A stretch of DNA of 64,000 nt from Tridacna crocea (GCA_943736015.1 OX031069.1:39962728-40026727), one strand, 5' to 3'; positions 20,019 to 31,415 are shown, counted from the stretch's first letter. Translations and numbers: made by a program. The notes: a model not told the origin generated them from the letters alone.

Positions 20019-20238
20019 AACACGGGTAGAAAACTTCATATTCAGAGCCAATGGCTCCAACGAGAAAATGTTGTGTTGGTCTTCCGTTTCTGAAGATGTC
20101 GGCTGAAAAACAATCCCCAAACAGGTAATTATGTGTTCTTATGTCTTTGAAATTCAAAAAGGAGAATGTCATTCGATGCTCTGGTCTTTCAATGTATTTC
20201 TGCACTACGGAAAGTTGGAACAGGTGTACGATGAACAT
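20017..20238 (-). CDS. Unidentified 73-aa ORF
   Basis: The translation has a balanced composition and no simple-sequence bias (for example GDCFSADIFRNGRPTQHFLV), so it could be an exon or an old transposon fragment. I do not recognise a domain. Its 3' end reaches the copy of the direct repeat at 19863-20018. A possible donor is CCCGTGTTAAG at about 20019, but no convincing acceptor was identified upstream. Confidence 0.25.
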   Translation of the reverse strand: MFIVHLFQLSVVQKYIERPEHRMTFSFLNFKDIRTHNYLFGDCFSADIFRNGRPTQHFLVGAIGSEYEVFYPC

Positions 20239-20578
20239 TGTCTGAATCTATTGTGGCGTGGGTTGACCGTGGCCAAAATAATACGTCTCGGAGATAAATA
20301 CCGACTCTTTCTGCCCATTAAATAAGCAAAGTAAAGAACTTTTCCTGTTCTACAGGCTTAGATAATTGTCTTTGCCGTTTCAATTCACTCAATGCAAGAA
20401 TCAACAAAAAACTACACAAACACGGGCGTAATTTAAGAAAGGCTCCGATTGTGTCGGTCAGCTACGAAAATATCGGTTTGCTCCGATGGAAGAGGAATTT
20501 CGTTTATTTTTATTTTTCTAATTTCTGGGTATATATTAGAAGGTGCGTCGAGTTAAATGTGAAGCAACATGTTCATTT
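20239..20578. other. Non-coding stretch
   Basis: No gene or repeat was recognised. Confidence 0.4.
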
Positions 20579-21098
20579 TACGAGGGGCGTTCAATAAGTA
20601 ATGCCCCAGACCCACTTTCAGTTGTCTGGTCTGGCTGATTTTGCATGTGTAACGATTTATATCTCTATGGGTTATGTGGCAAATTACAGCTCTGAACTAA
20701 TTGTGGTTTCCGATTTACAGGTGTTTGAACCGAGTCATGTGTGCGACTGACATCTGATAGAAAATGAGTAAGAATTACTTCTTCTAACCCAATGGTCATT
20801 TAAATTCTAGTACAGACTTCCGGCCATATTTGAATTCACGATGCCAGCGTTTTACAAGGTCATATGATGGGGCATTATCACCACAAGTTTCTTTAAATTC
20901 ATCAAAAGTCTCCTTTGGTGTGCGTCCTTTCAAATACAAAAACTGGATCACTGCGCGAGACTCAACAGGCTCATTTTGCACATCTGACTTAGTTCAAACA
21001 CCTGTAAATCACAAACCACAATTAGTTTAAAGTTGTAATTTGCCACATAACCCATAGAGATATATCATTACACATGCAAAATTTCAGCTAGACCAAAA
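20579..21098. mobile_element. Rearranged mariner element
   Basis: The left end is TA followed by CGAGGGGCGTTCAATAAGTA, a mariner-type terminus. The 5' untranslated region at 20625-20740 recurs inverted at 20993-21098 (for example CTATGGGTTATGTGGCAAAT and its complement). Between them is the start of a minus-strand transposase. The element is therefore a 5'-end head-to-head arrangement lacking its 3' half and its right terminus. Confidence 0.8.
20796..20981 (-). pseudogene. Mariner transposase, N-terminal helix-turn-helix fragment
   Basis: The 61-residue ORF reads as the first helix-turn-helix of a mariner (Mos1-like) transposase: AVIQFLYLKGRTPKETFDEF, then APSYDLVKRWHREFKYGRKS. This domain binds the terminal repeats. 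The frame stops right after it. The second helix-turn-helix and the catalytic DD(34)D domain are absent, so the copy cannot encode an active enzyme. Confidence 0.85.
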
Positions 21099-21109
21099 AC
21101 CCTAGTTGC

Positions 21110-21712
21110 CAGAAAATTCTTTAAAAATCTTCACCTCTGAAACTGCTCGTCAGATTTTTAAATCATTTCACAGAGATGTTCCTGGTGACCCTTTTTAGAA
21201 GTTGTAGGCGAAATTTTAACCCCGTAAGAAACATGGCTCTGGTGAATGAGGGCTACTTGCACTGAACGGAAATGAAGAAATTCTTGAAAATTCTTCTTCT
21301 CTGAAACCGCTGGTCAGATTTAAAATAATTTCACAGAAATGTTCCTTGGGTTTCCCTTTTCCAAAATTGTTCGCGAAATTTTGATGTCAAGAGACCTGGC
21401 TCTGTTGAGTGGGACTACTTGCACTATACGGAAATGAAAAAAAAAAAATCATAAAAAAAATCTTTTTTATTTTGATCCATCACTAAACACGGCTCTGATG
21501 AATGGGGGCTACTTGCACTATGACCATGAAGAATTTCTCAAAATTCTTCTCTGAAACCGATGGTCAGATTTTGGAATCATGTCATGAAGATGTTCCTTGG
21601 GTGACCCTTTTCAAATGTTCGCGAATTTTGATCCGTCAATAAACATACATGTTGCTCTGGTGAATGGGGGCTACTTGCACTGTACGAAGGTAAGTTTTCG
21701 GGAATAATATCT
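21110..21712. repeat. Tandem-core repeat, about 150-bp units, 4 copies
   Basis: Units contain TTCTCTGAAACCG-TGGTCAGATTT, GATGTTCCT-GGTGACCC, TTCGCGAAATTTTGAT and ATGGCTCTGGTGAATG followed by GGGCTACTTGCACT. The last unit is at about 21540-21690. It belongs to the widespread invertebrate repeats with a tandem core, often considered Helitron-like. That assignment is from memory. Confidence 0.75.
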
Positions 21713-21716
21713 GTTT

Positions 21717-22200
21717 ATCGGACAGTGTAGATCTAAGATCAGACTGCACGTTCTGTGCAGTCTGATCTTGATCTACACTATCCGCAGAAGGTCAGAGAGT
21801 CGCTCCTAGCAGCCTAAGTATTAATCAGTATTTTTTCTAAGGGGGATATGTCCTTATCGGACGGGGTCGATCCAAGATCAGACTGCACGCTCTGTGCAGT
21901 CTGATCTTGATCTATAATATCCGAAAAAGGTGCTTAGAAGCCCAATGATTGAGCATCATCAGAAGCTGTTTGGTCACTTTTCTCCAACATTGAAAAATAT
22001 ATGTAAGATAATCGGAATTTGCAATTTGCTTACATAATATCTATATACGTATAGCTCCTGGCTAAGGTTTAGCTCAGTATATGTAACCTTTGCTGAAATT
22101 TCAGTTAAATTTAATTGGGGGAAAATGTAGTGTTATCGGATAGTGTATATTCAGGATTAAACTGCACGTTCTGTGCAGTCTGATCTTAATCTGCATTGGC
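21717..22200. mobile_element. Cluster of three F3 hairpins
   Basis: Hairpins lie at about 21721-21783, 21857-21920 and 22135-22195, all with CTGCACGTTCTGTGCAG-type centres (one reads CTGCACGCTCTGTGCAG). The spacing of 136 and about 278 bp is irregular, so these are separate insertions or a partial duplication. Confidence 0.8.
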
Positions 22201-22720
22201 ATCAGAGCCCCTTAAGCAACGCTTAGCTGCCTAAGTTTCAAATATGATCGAAAAAAGAAAACTTTAAAAATCGAAAGCGAAAGTTGCAACTAGTCTTTCA
22301 ACAATTCAAAATAAAATGCATGCGCAGATCCAGATATCTTTCGGGGGGGGGGGGAGTCCCACCAAAAACGCACTCGTCTTTGATACTTTGATTTCCGGAT
22401 TTCTGTGGATGTAAGCCGTTTACAAGAAAAGTCAACGTTTCCATTTCTAACCATGAGGAGGTCTCCACATTTAGAACCTTTTTTTTTTTTTAAATTTATG
22501 ACTGTATTTTACATAAATGCTGTACAATATCAAACCAGTACCATTTCACGAATCAGATAACCACATTTTTTCCAAAATTCTAGGGGGGGGGGGGTCCGGA
22601 CCCCCGGTCCCCTCACCCTCTCTGGATCCGCCCATGAAATGCTATTTCATTGACAGAGTACTGATACTTCACAAAAAGGGAAAACATTTTTCTTCGTGAG
22701 TCAGTCTTATGCAATATCTA
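22201..22720. repeat. G-run-bearing repeat remnants
   Basis: G-runs of 11-14 lie at about 22340 and 22585. The second is followed by TCCGGACCCCCGGTCC and TCTGGATCCGCCCATG, and the first is preceded by GCATGCGCAGATCCAG, which is the same motif inverted. They may be the two ends of one dispersed repeat (22318-22635). Confidence 0.5.
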
Positions 22721-23166
22721 AAACCCTTCCACAAAGATTAAATTTTAGCCTTACCTTATTCAAAAGCAATAATATGCACGCAACACTTTACACATGGATG
22801 AAAATTTTCTGTCTCTGTCTTCCGAAAAGGGTAGAAAAAAAAGAATTATAGCAATTGGAGAACATTCTGGCAATCATTCATTTTCTCCTTTTCCCGGTAT
22901 ATCTATATCTTTTTCGTCCCAGTGTTGCTTAGACAAGGGTTAACTCTACCACACGACAAAATTTCAGACTGGTTCAAAATGAAAGCATTTGCAGACGACA
23001 AAATAAAGGTGACTGAAAAATTGAAATTTGTTCTGGAAAGGGTAGAAAAAATTGTTGGAAAAGGAGAAAATGCTGGTTACCAGCATTTTCTCCTTTTCCT
23101 ACAGTGTTTTCAAAAGACTTCTTTCTCAGGGGCGTCAAAAGTAGGGATTGTGTGGTAATGGGTTAG
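22720..23166. mobile_element. Decayed F1 followed by a complete F1 element
   Basis: The decayed copy is at 22720-22920. The complete one is at 22940-23166: TTAACTCTACCACACGACAA to GTGGTAATGGGTTA, with its hairpin at 23058-23105. Confidence 0.75.
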
Positions 23167-24024
23167 TTGGTCAAATAATACACTATGTGATTTATGTTAA
23201 CAGTGGCTGGACCGTAGGGAGCAATTTAAGATTGGGGGCGGGGGGGGGGGGGGCAAAATTTTCGGTTTGTCCGAATTTGACATGTAGTGTGTTTGGTTAT
23301 ATGCAGTGAGAAATAACCCACCTACTAGTACTGGGAACTGAAATAGAAGGAAATATGTTCAACAATGTGGTGAATTATGGAGAAAAAGGAAAGCAGAAAA
23401 TCACACTGAATGAAATGTGACGTCGGAAATTGTTTGGTGTATATCAGATAATAAAAGTAGATGAAAAAGTTCTGTGGCTCGCCTCCGTTTGCAGTTTAGA
23501 ACTACATGTATTTTAATTTGTTTGAAATTTCCTATCAGGGTATCGTCAGTAAGCTACTCTGACATATTATTTCACCCTCTTTATACACGACGATTGTCTA
23601 GCAATATTTGGCCAAACAGTGACAGTCATTTTATTGGTGATCAAATTATTGGAGGGGGGGAGGGGGGCGGCCCCCTGGGTTTTCCAGTCAGTAGCTTGGT
23701 AAAAAAGACACACGTACCTCACACGTTTTTCAATCAAATATTATCCAAAATGCAATGGAATGCTTCTTTCAGCATAAACTTCCTAAGCGCTTCGCAAATG
23801 ATTCGCACATGATTTTCACTCAAAGTTTATAATAATGTTTAGTATTTAGGAATTTGACGGGTTTTACCAAAATGTAAATTCCCTTGTCCAAAAATAGGTA
23901 TGAACACACAGTAAGTACTGTAGAAATGGGAAATAATTTCAGAAGACAATGTCGAGATATACATTACAGTTGCTTCCCTTTTTCGCACACGTTCCTAAAT
24001 TATGAGTCCCTCTCGACGATGTTA
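23167..24024. other. Non-coding stretch with G-runs
   Basis: G-rich runs lie at about 23234-23256 and 23653-23668. No exon was found. An ORF at 23474-23812 looks random. Confidence 0.4.
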
Positions 24025-24773
24025 GATCAAGATCAGACCACATTTTGAGCAGACATATATACCAAATGTGGCTCAATTAGTTATTGTCTTCTCTCGTTTT
24101 ACTTTTTTGAGGATAATATATATATATATATTTTTTTTTTTTTTTAAAAAGGGAGAAACTGCCCTGTTTAGGTTCGTAAAGAAAATGATTTGGTTGTCTT
24201 ACAAACGTTTTCAGTCAAGCTTTTGTCAAGTTAATCTTTTGGCTACTTATCACGACTCATTGACCTTTGGCGGACAGCGTAGATCAAGATCAGACTGCAC
24301 TGAACGTGCAGTCTGAACTTGGATCTACGCTGTCCGATCTGGAGATATTATTCCAGTAAACATACCTTTGAAAAAATATTTGTTGAGTTTTTACTATCGA
24401 ATTTGAAAATTTCATTTTAGTATCTTAGCAGGATAATGGTTAATGCTGTGAAGCGGCCGTAAACAGTGAGGTGTTGCCTGCTGAATAAAGCTTTAGCTTT
24501 GTCTGTCTGTTGGTCCATGTAATAATCTGTCTGTCTTTCCGCCAGTCCGTCCGTCCAGTGTAATATTTCAATCATATCAACCCAATTAAGCCCCAGGCTG
24601 CTAAGAGAGATTTACTGACCTTTTGCGGACATCATAGATCAAGATCTGACTGCATATAACGTGCAGTCTGACCTTGATCCTACACTGTCCAAAGAGGATT
24701 TTTTTTTTTTCTAACTTTCAAAATTATCTTTCAAATAGCAAAATTTGCGTTTTATCAATTTTAACTAGCCGAT
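24025..24773. mobile_element. F3 elements: one fragment and two larger copies
   Basis: A half hairpin is at about 24025. A copy at 24230-24450 has hairpin GGACAGCGTAGATCAAGATC and ends in AGGATAATGGTTAA. A second is at 24585-24770. An (AT)n/(T)n tract is at 24115-24144. Confidence 0.7.
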
Positions 24774-25000
24774 TTAACTCTTTACCCCATGAGGCATTTC
24801 TACGGTATCTCTAATTGACCCATATAACAGCAAGGATGAAGCTGTTTCTTATGTGTATATGACACCTTCTGATAGCATAGAAAAACACTGCGGCAAAAGG
24901 TGAAATTGCTCGTCACGAGCAATTTCAACTTTTGCCACAATGTTTTCCAAAGGCTCCTACAAGCAATGCGCAGAAATTAGTATGAGGGTTAAGAGTTAAA
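24774..25000. mobile_element. F1b element
   Basis: It starts TTAACTCTTTACCCCATGAG and ends GAGGGTTAAGAGTTAA. The hairpin GGTGAAATTGCTCG and complement is at about 24898-24935. It is the reverse orientation of the copy at 18723. Confidence 0.8.
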
Positions 25001-25129
25001 CGAAACTTGATAAGTATTCTTCTCATAACAAAACGAAGATCTATCTTTTTTTTATTATTTAAATGTTGGATTTCATTCCATATGGATTTTGTAACTATGC
25101 CGTCCGTTTGGTAACCCAAGGCATAGTGA

Positions 25130-25615
25130 ATATTTTTATCCGGTGAAAGATCGAAATTTATTTCATCGAGTGGACACCATCTATAATACTTTCACGAGCG
25201 GCGCAGTCACGAGTGAAAATATTACTGACGGTGTTCACGAGATGAATTAACGTATATTATTTCATGCTTTACGGTAGGATATTGAGAAATATCGGTGAAA
25301 ATATTTTTCGATCTTACACTGGTACCACCAGTGAAAATACCGATTTTCACGTTCTTGTTACCTAGGAAAATTGCGCGTGTCTCACAACCGGATGGGAAAT
25401 ATGACGTCATATACCTTACATTTCTCACCCTTGACGTCATATTGTAATGTGTTGCTATGCAGGAGGGGTACGCAACGAGGAATAACGGAAAAGAACTGTA
25501 TTGGATTTTGAAAAAGATCCTCGAAGAAAGGATTAAAAGCATGAAATAAATGGAATATTTATTTCTTTCGGCGAAAGATCGAAATTTATTTCATCTCGTG
25601 AACACCGTTCCACGA
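25130..25615 (+). repeat. R1 dispersed repeat, longest copy
   Basis: GGTGAAAGATCGAAATTTAT occurs near both ends (25138 and 25573). A half-decayed hairpin is at 25138-25245 and the body with ATGACGTCATATACC at 25255-25560. This copy best shows the whole unit. Confidence 0.7.
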
Positions 25616-25735
25616 GAGGAAAAGTCTTCTTATCGGAAAGTGTAGATCCAAGATCAGACTGCACGTTCTGTGCAGTCTGATCTTGATCTACACTGTCCGC
25701 AGAAGGTCAGTTAGTCGCGCCTAAGAGTTAAAGGG
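25616..25735. mobile_element. F3 hairpin
   Basis: The perfect arms GTGTAGATC-AAGATCAGACTG around CACGTTCTGTG are at 25637-25698. The right end reads GTTAAAGGGTTA. A short F5 arm follows at 25745-25775. Confidence 0.75.
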
Positions 25736-25929
25736 TTAGAAGATACTTCGCGCAGGCTGACCTAAATCGAATCTTTTTTTTTTTGCAATTGTCAAATCTT
25801 TTACATTTCAATGGACCCTTCTTCCACCGAATTCAGTTGTTTTTTTTACAAAATGGATCTTATAGGTCTAGATCAATCATAATGTATAATTGTACTGCAA
25901 AGAAATTTCTCGTGATCTGATTAGTTAAT

Positions 25930-26420
25930 TTGCCATGAAAATATATATCATGTTCTCTGGCAAAAAATACATAAAGCGAGTTTCTCTTTTGGGTGTCCCG
26001 TAAATATCACTACACGTGTACACAACATCCAAAATGGCGGCGTCGATCGATCACCAGAAAACACATTTATACACATTTATGCATCAAAACTGCACGTTTT
26101 AGTGACGTCAGTTTCAAGTGACATCAGTTTTCATTGAATGGGGGCACTCATGAGGGAATTTCTTTTTCATCAGCATACTCGATTCGTGAGATTACAATAC
26201 AGGAAAATTTCGCTTATCATGCTTTGGTAAAACTTTGCACTATAATAAATTCGTTGTAATGTCAGGTGGCAGTGGACTTAGAAACATGTTCATGGCTGCG
26301 TCAAATTATGTCGCCACCTCACCTTCGGCTCGGGGCGACATGATTCACCACAGCCGTGAACAAGTTTTCAAGTCCCCTGTCACCTGACCGTACAACTAAC
26401 AATGATTTGCTTGGTATAAC
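25930..26420 (-). mobile_element. R7/R8 composite repeat
   Basis: In reverse orientation it matches 57325-57770. It has a segment with CATCCAAAATGGCGGCGTCG (26028-26047), one with GTGACGTCAG and a terminal hairpin part at 26255-26395 (TGTCAGGTGGCAGTGGAC against GTCCCCTGTCACCTGAC). A DNA transposon is likely. Confidence 0.7.
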
Positions 26421-26889
26421 GCATCACGGAGATTCATCAAGCCTTTTGCCGAAGTGAGACTCATGTTTCTTTGACATCGCAGATGGTGGACGGATACTGA
26501 CCCAGATGAGAAAAGTTCGAGCTCATTGAAAGTAACTTATCTAAAAGTTCTTATACACGAAGACAAAGGTTCTAGTATATACATGAATTCGTGGAAATCG
26601 ATATTTCACCTATCAGGGCATCGCATTTATTTTACCCGATGTTTAGCCATGTTGTCTGCTATTTTTGCTCCCAAATAAACGACTGTTAACATTGGAGGGG
26701 TGAGATAATATTTCATCTGTCAGCAATATGCACGGCTATTTATTTAATGTTTAAAAAGAACACAAAGGAAGGCGGAGGCCGAAATCTATTTTTCACTCCA
26801 TAAAATAATTCTTTTTTCCCCTTATCCTGCTAAATAAGTAAAATAGAATTTCTAAATCAACAGTAAAAACACAAATTTGTTGTCTTAAA
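26421..26889. other. Non-coding stretch
   Basis: Nothing was recognised. Confidence 0.4.
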
Positions 26890-27030
26890 GTTATTTTTTT
26901 CTTTTATGGAAAAATATGTCCTTATTGTACAGTGTAGATCAAGACTACATGTTCATTGGCATCTGATCTTAATCTACACTGCCGGGAAAATGTCATGGAG
27001 TCACACTTAGAAGCCTAAGGGTTAAGAGAG
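26890..27030. mobile_element. F3 element, decayed
   Basis: GTACAGTGTAGATCAAGACT and ATCTTAATCTACACTGCC are at 26928-26982. The right end is GCCTAAGGGTTAA. Confidence 0.65.
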
Positions 27031-27139
27031 TAAATATTTATAACAAATTAATCAAAAAGGAAAGAGAATGTGCAAAACACAGATAAAAAACTGATAAAGT
27101 ATACAAAAATACCTTTTCCATTATCTCTTGATATAGGAT

Positions 27140-27364
27140 TTAACTCATTACCAAACGACATTTCAGAATGGTTTAAATTGAAAGCATTTGCAGACGACAA
27201 AATAGATGTGACTAAAGAATTGAAATTTGCTTTGGGAAGGAAAGAAAACATTGTGGGAAAAGGAGAAAATGCTGGTCACCAGCATTTACTCCTTTTCCCA
27301 CAATGTTTTCAAAAGGCTTCTTTCACAGTGGTGTTAGAATTCGGGACTGAGTGGTAAACGGTTA
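27140..27364. mobile_element. F1 element
   Basis: It starts TTAACTCATTACCAAACGAC and ends GAGTGGTAAACGGTTA. The hairpin GGGAAAAGGAGAAAATGCTGG and complement is at 27256-27300. Confidence 0.85.
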
Positions 27365-27399
27365 CTTGAAAAAAGCTTGTTTGTGTGCCAGGTGGCTGC

Positions 27400-27485
27400 T
27401 GGAGAAAGAGAGAGAGAGAGCTGGGGAGAGAGAGAGAGAGACAGGGGGAGAGAGAGAGCGAGAGAGAGAGAGAGAGAGAGAGAGG
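27400..27485. repeat. (GA)n microsatellite
   Basis: Interrupted GAGAGA runs. The Leu/Ser-rich and Arg/Glu-rich ORFs across it are artefacts. Confidence 0.9.
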
Positions 27486-28013
27486 AGTTAATCGCACGAA
27501 TGCGAAGAAATAAATCATATAGATTAAACATAGAAAAAATAGATAATTATGCTAAAAATGAGACACAAAAGAGGAACTGTGGTGCATTACAAACGATTTA
27601 TTTTTAGTTCATTATTGGATGTGTTGATTAAGTAGAGGTATCTATAAAAAGCCGAATTCGAATGAATAAATCACTTGTATGTCATTAACACAAATAAGAC
27701 TGATCAGTATGCTTTAAAAAGGCCGTTTAACGCATCTGAAAAGAATCAAAAGGGAACCAAGACAGCCCATGCAGATTCTGTGAGCTGCCTTGGGTCGAAA
27801 CTTTGAACTACCAGTATTTGGGAATTTTCTGAATATCGAAGGACCCTTCTTAACCAAGGATTCGGCCTGGTTCAAATGTATGGGCAACCTGTCAAGCTGC
27901 ATGGTCCTATCAGAGAAACGGCTCCTTTTGCAGCTTAAAATCGTTTTGTTTTTTTATGAGCTAAGCTTTACAGAAAGCGTGTCTCAAAAGCAATCCGACT
28001 TCGGACTGACCTA
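27486..28013. other. Non-coding stretch
   Basis: An F5-like remnant (AACGCATCTGAAAAGA and CCTTGGGTCGAAACTTTGA) is at about 27725-27810. The ORF crossing 27790-28251 is formed partly by the F9 repeat. Confidence 0.45.
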
Positions 28014-28500
28014 CACTTTCGCGAGCCAAGGTTACGATCACTACGTGGATCTTACCTTGGCGGATGGAGCCCGATTTCTAGATTCCCGCGGTATGGCCCA
28101 TATTAGGTGCTTTATCTCCCTTTACATCATATTTCTTATAGCCAATGAAATATCGTGTTACAAACAGCTTACGAATACAATAATTCAACATGAAGGAATA
28201 ACCACAAACCTACTTCAACATTCCATGGTCAGGTGCTGGGATATAACCTAAAACCTCTAATAACTGATTGGTCACACTGACACTTTCTGTAAATATTGTT
28301 CGTCAATGTTTTGTTTTCGGTAATAAATCATTACAGATCCTGCACACATCGACTGAGGTATGCATGTGTACCTTCTATTTTTATCCAAAAGGTCGCGACC
28401 TTGTTCTATTTTTAGCTAAGATGAAATAATACGAGCGATTTGATTCGTGCAGTAAGAGCTAGCTGCAACCAATGAAAATGCGTATCGGGGGAACGAAAAG
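28014..28500 (-). mobile_element. F9 element, reverse orientation, interrupted
   Basis: It opens with the F9 terminus TTCGCGAGCCAAGGTTACG, then GTGGATCTTACCTTGGCGGA. The other end near 28390-28490 has GGTCGCGACCTTGTTCTATT and AATGAAAATGCGTATCGGGG. The middle (about 28250-28380) is foreign or diverged. Confidence 0.65.
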
Positions 28501-28539
28501 TCGTTCTTATCTCACTGTTGATCGTTGTTTCGGCCACGT

Positions 28540-28735
28540 TTAACTCATTACCAAACGACAAATGCATAGTCTTGTCCAAGTCGAAAGCATTTGCAGCTGA
28601 CAAAATAAAAGTGACTGAAAATTTGAAATTTGTTTTGTGAAGGGTAGAAAACATTGTGGGAAAAGGAGAAAAAGCTAGTTACCAGCATTTTCTCCTTTTC
28701 CAACAATGTTTTCAAAAGGCTTCTTTCTCAAGGTA
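28540..28735. mobile_element. F1 element
   Basis: It starts TTAACTCATTACCAAACGAC. The hairpin at about 28659-28708 has one mismatch (AAAAAGCTAG). The right TTAA is lost. A SINE A tail (GGTGCACTGGCGACGG) follows at about 28855-28925. Confidence 0.75.
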
Positions 28736-28987
28736 ATTAGGATCACAAGATTCACAAGATGTTGCGGTAAATGTTTAACTCGGAAAGCAGCCAATGGCTT
28801 GAGAATAATATTGTGAAATGAACAGGTAAAAGAAATTCTAAAAAAAACACTAATAGGTGCACTGGCGACGGCAGATATGTAACTTAATTAATGTTGAAAA
28901 TGACATTAAACGATACTGAACAAGATGAACATAGCCCTCTGAAAAAAGGGGAACAGTGCACTTTACAAAAGTTTCAACCTAAGTCAG

Positions 28988-29345
28988 CCTCATCTTCGTA
29001 AGCCAAGGCTGACGATTCACTACGCTACTCTACCCTTGGCGGATCGAGCTTGATTTTTACATTCTCCAGATACCCTTTTTCATTGGATGCAGCCAGCTCT
29101 AACTGCAACGAATGAAATCGCTCGTGGCATTTCATCTTTGATAAAAGTAGAATAGAAGGTGAACATGGATACCCACGTGGATGTCTGCTTATTGCTTCAT
29201 GTTGAATAATTGTAATCATTGGCTTTCAGAAATATTACGTGAAGGGTGTACTAACCAGCATCCAATATAAGGCGCATCGCAGGAATCTCGAAATCGGGCT
29301 TGATCAGCCAAGGTAAGATCCACGTAGTGATCGTAACCCAGGGTA
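28988..29345 (+). mobile_element. F9 element, right terminus lost
   Basis: The left end TCATCTTCGTAAGCCAAGG and right part CAGCCAAGGTAAGATCCACG match the complete copy at 63501-63908. The last few bases of the right end are replaced. Confidence 0.75.
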
Positions 29346-29494
29346 TTCCGTGAAGGCTGACCTTGGTCGAACCAAGGACCATGCATGTCAAAGGACCACT
29401 GTACCCCGTGATTTATGCGGTTGTTTGACAAAATCGAATTTATAAATCCGTTATTAGATGATCCTCTCTTGTTATGATGAGTCATTGGGATCCC

Positions 29495-29722
29495 TTAACC
29501 CTTTAGCAAACAATCTCTGGTTTTTACCACTCTGAGATAGAACCCTTTTGAAAACATTGTGGGAAAAGGAGAAAATGCTGGTAAACAGCATTTTCTCCTT
29601 TTCCCACAATGTTTTCTACCCTACTGGACACAGATTAAAATTTCTGAGTTGCGTTTATTTTTGTCGTTTGCAAGTGCTTTGAATTTGGACTTGTCTAAAA
29701 TTTTGACGTTTTGTGAAGAGTT
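29495..29722. mobile_element. F1 element
   Basis: It starts TTAACCCTTTAGCAAACAAT and ends GTTTTGTGAAGAGTTC. The perfect hairpin GGGAAAAGGAGAAAATGCTGG is at about 29560-29610. Confidence 0.85.
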
Positions 29723-29889
29723 CAAAACCTTTTCTTTCAGAGCATAGATCAGTTACGGTATTTCTTTCAGGCAAAGGGCGATAGAGCTATAGAATTCACA
29801 TGTGATGCTTATTTTAGAAACCTGGATTGATTTAGCTGAAAACTGATATTAACAAAGCATAATAAAAAAAACCTGACGTTTCCCATTGG

Positions 29890-30120
29890 ATGTTGCCATT
29901 TACCATCCGATGAAATTTTAGATCCATCCCAACTGAAAGCATTTGCAGACGACAATTTTAATAACACTCAAGTGATCACTAGTAACCGAATAAGTATAAA
30001 ACATTGTGGGTAAAGGAGAAAATGTTTATCACAAGTATTTTCTCCTTTTCCCACAATATTTTCAGACAATCTTTTAACAGAGGGCATTCCAAACATTGGT
30101 TTGATTCGTAAAGTGTTCGA
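29890..30120. mobile_element. F1 element, ends decayed
   Basis: CATTTACCATCCGATGAAAT and AGCATTTGCAGACGACAATT mark the left side. The hairpin is at about 30008-30055 (GGTAAAGGAGAAAATG). Confidence 0.7.
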
Positions 30121-30309
30121 GCTATTTAAAGTAGCACAATTTTTATCTCATTCGGCTCAATTTTCATGAAGCGATTAAAAAAAAAGATTGAGTGCCAAAT
30201 GTTTCCCCAGTTTCTAGTAAAAATAAATGGCATTTAATTCCTGAGACAATCTAGGGGATTTTAATTTCAGAGATATATCACCTTCAATTTTTTATATATA
30301 CATATGAGC

Positions 30310-30555
30310 AATGCTTTGACAAAAGGGGGCTTATTGTTTGTCAGCCAAGCGAGCAATCTCCTACTTATGCATTAATTATAGCCACATTAATTTAACGATC
30401 ATTTTTATCATGAGGTAGACTGGAACCTCGGTCATACAGAAAATAAAAATTATACCGAAAAGTATCGGCCCAGGTTAGCCTGCGCAAGCTGCGCAGGCTG
30501 ACCTGTGTCGATACTTTTAGCATATGCATTAAGCCCCCTTTTTATAGGGCGTGGC
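30310..30555. mobile_element. F5 element, full length
   Basis: The ends are AAAAGGGGGCTTATTG and TGCATTAAGCCCCCTTTTTA. The hairpin CCCAGGTTAGCCTGCGC and complement, with AAGTATCG arms, is at about 30460-30518. Confidence 0.85.
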
Positions 30556-31109
30556 TGAAATAAAATAGAGCAATGCATAATGAAAAAGTGGTTTATGAAA
30601 CTGCAAATAGTGTATATCTAGCGCAACCTGCACCAGTCCGTACAAGCTTACTGAGGTCGAAACTTCAAACGTTTAGGTATTGCAAAGTTTTCTCCATATC
30701 AAAGTACAGTTCTGCCTTATGATTCGGACTTTTGTTAGGGAAAAAAATGTGGATCTGGATTATGCAAGGACTTGCAACGGAAAACAGAAGAACAGAAACA
30801 GAAGATCGTTTATTTGACAAAAACTACATGGTTTATAGTCATATAACATATTTTTTAAACCAAGTGCATTTATTCACGTTATTTCTTGCAACATACATGT
30901 ATGTTCACATGTTCACAATTCCAAATGATCTGATAAGAAGCTTCAAATAAGTGAAGGAGTAAATGAGTAAATGGTGAATGGGTGAAATGGATATCTTCAG
31001 TATTGAAAATATAGGTCTGTGGAGGGAAAAACTCATAACGCATTACTACAATGCATCGAGTACCCATTTTTAAGAGCGACTCCCAGTACACATATAAGTG
31101 GTTTTTCTA
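30556..31109. other. Non-coding stretch
   Basis: An F5-like half (GCACCAGTCCGTACAAGCTT) is at about 30630. No gene was seen. Confidence 0.4.
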
Positions 31110-31415
31110 GGAAATTATTATTATTTTCGTTTATTTATCGTCGCTACCGGTTGCCCATCTGAGCGACGCCCCCAGAAGACGGTTAGTTGTTACGGGGGAT
31201 AGTGCAAGGATACAGGACGAAACTACTGAGAATTCCGCCTGGTTCTTTAACGTGCTCGGTGTGTAGCACCGTCACACGGGAGCTCGGTTTAACGTCTCAT
31301 CCGAAAGACTATTAGTAATTTTTAGTTGGCCAGCCGGGGATTCGAACCCACAACCAGTAGGACATTTTGTTCACAAGTCCTGCGCTCTACCTACTGAGCT
31401 ATATCGGCTGGTTTT
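31110..31415 (-). repeat. tRNA-derived SINE family D
   Basis: The reverse complement starts with a tRNA-like head: TAGCTCAGTAGGTAGAGCGC (box A) and GGGTTCGAATCCCCGG (box B). A conserved body follows (ACCGAGCTCCCGTGTGACGG, GTGCTACACACCGAGCACGT). The tail is at about 31110-31140. The intact boxes suggest a fairly young copy. Confidence 0.85.

Noticed and set aside
22318-22635. Retroelement 3' end with polypurine tract
   Set aside because: The G-runs are inverted mirror ends of a dispersed repeat; no reverse transcriptase or LTR is seen.
27790-28251. 153-aa plus-strand ORF
   Set aside because: Its middle (YDHYVDLTLAD-type) is encoded by the F9 transposon, which gives the same peptide at 29216-29485; there is no independent evidence of a gene.
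31330-31415. tRNA gene
   Set aside because: Box A and box B are good, but the sequence continues as a conserved SINE body and no closed acceptor stem is evident.
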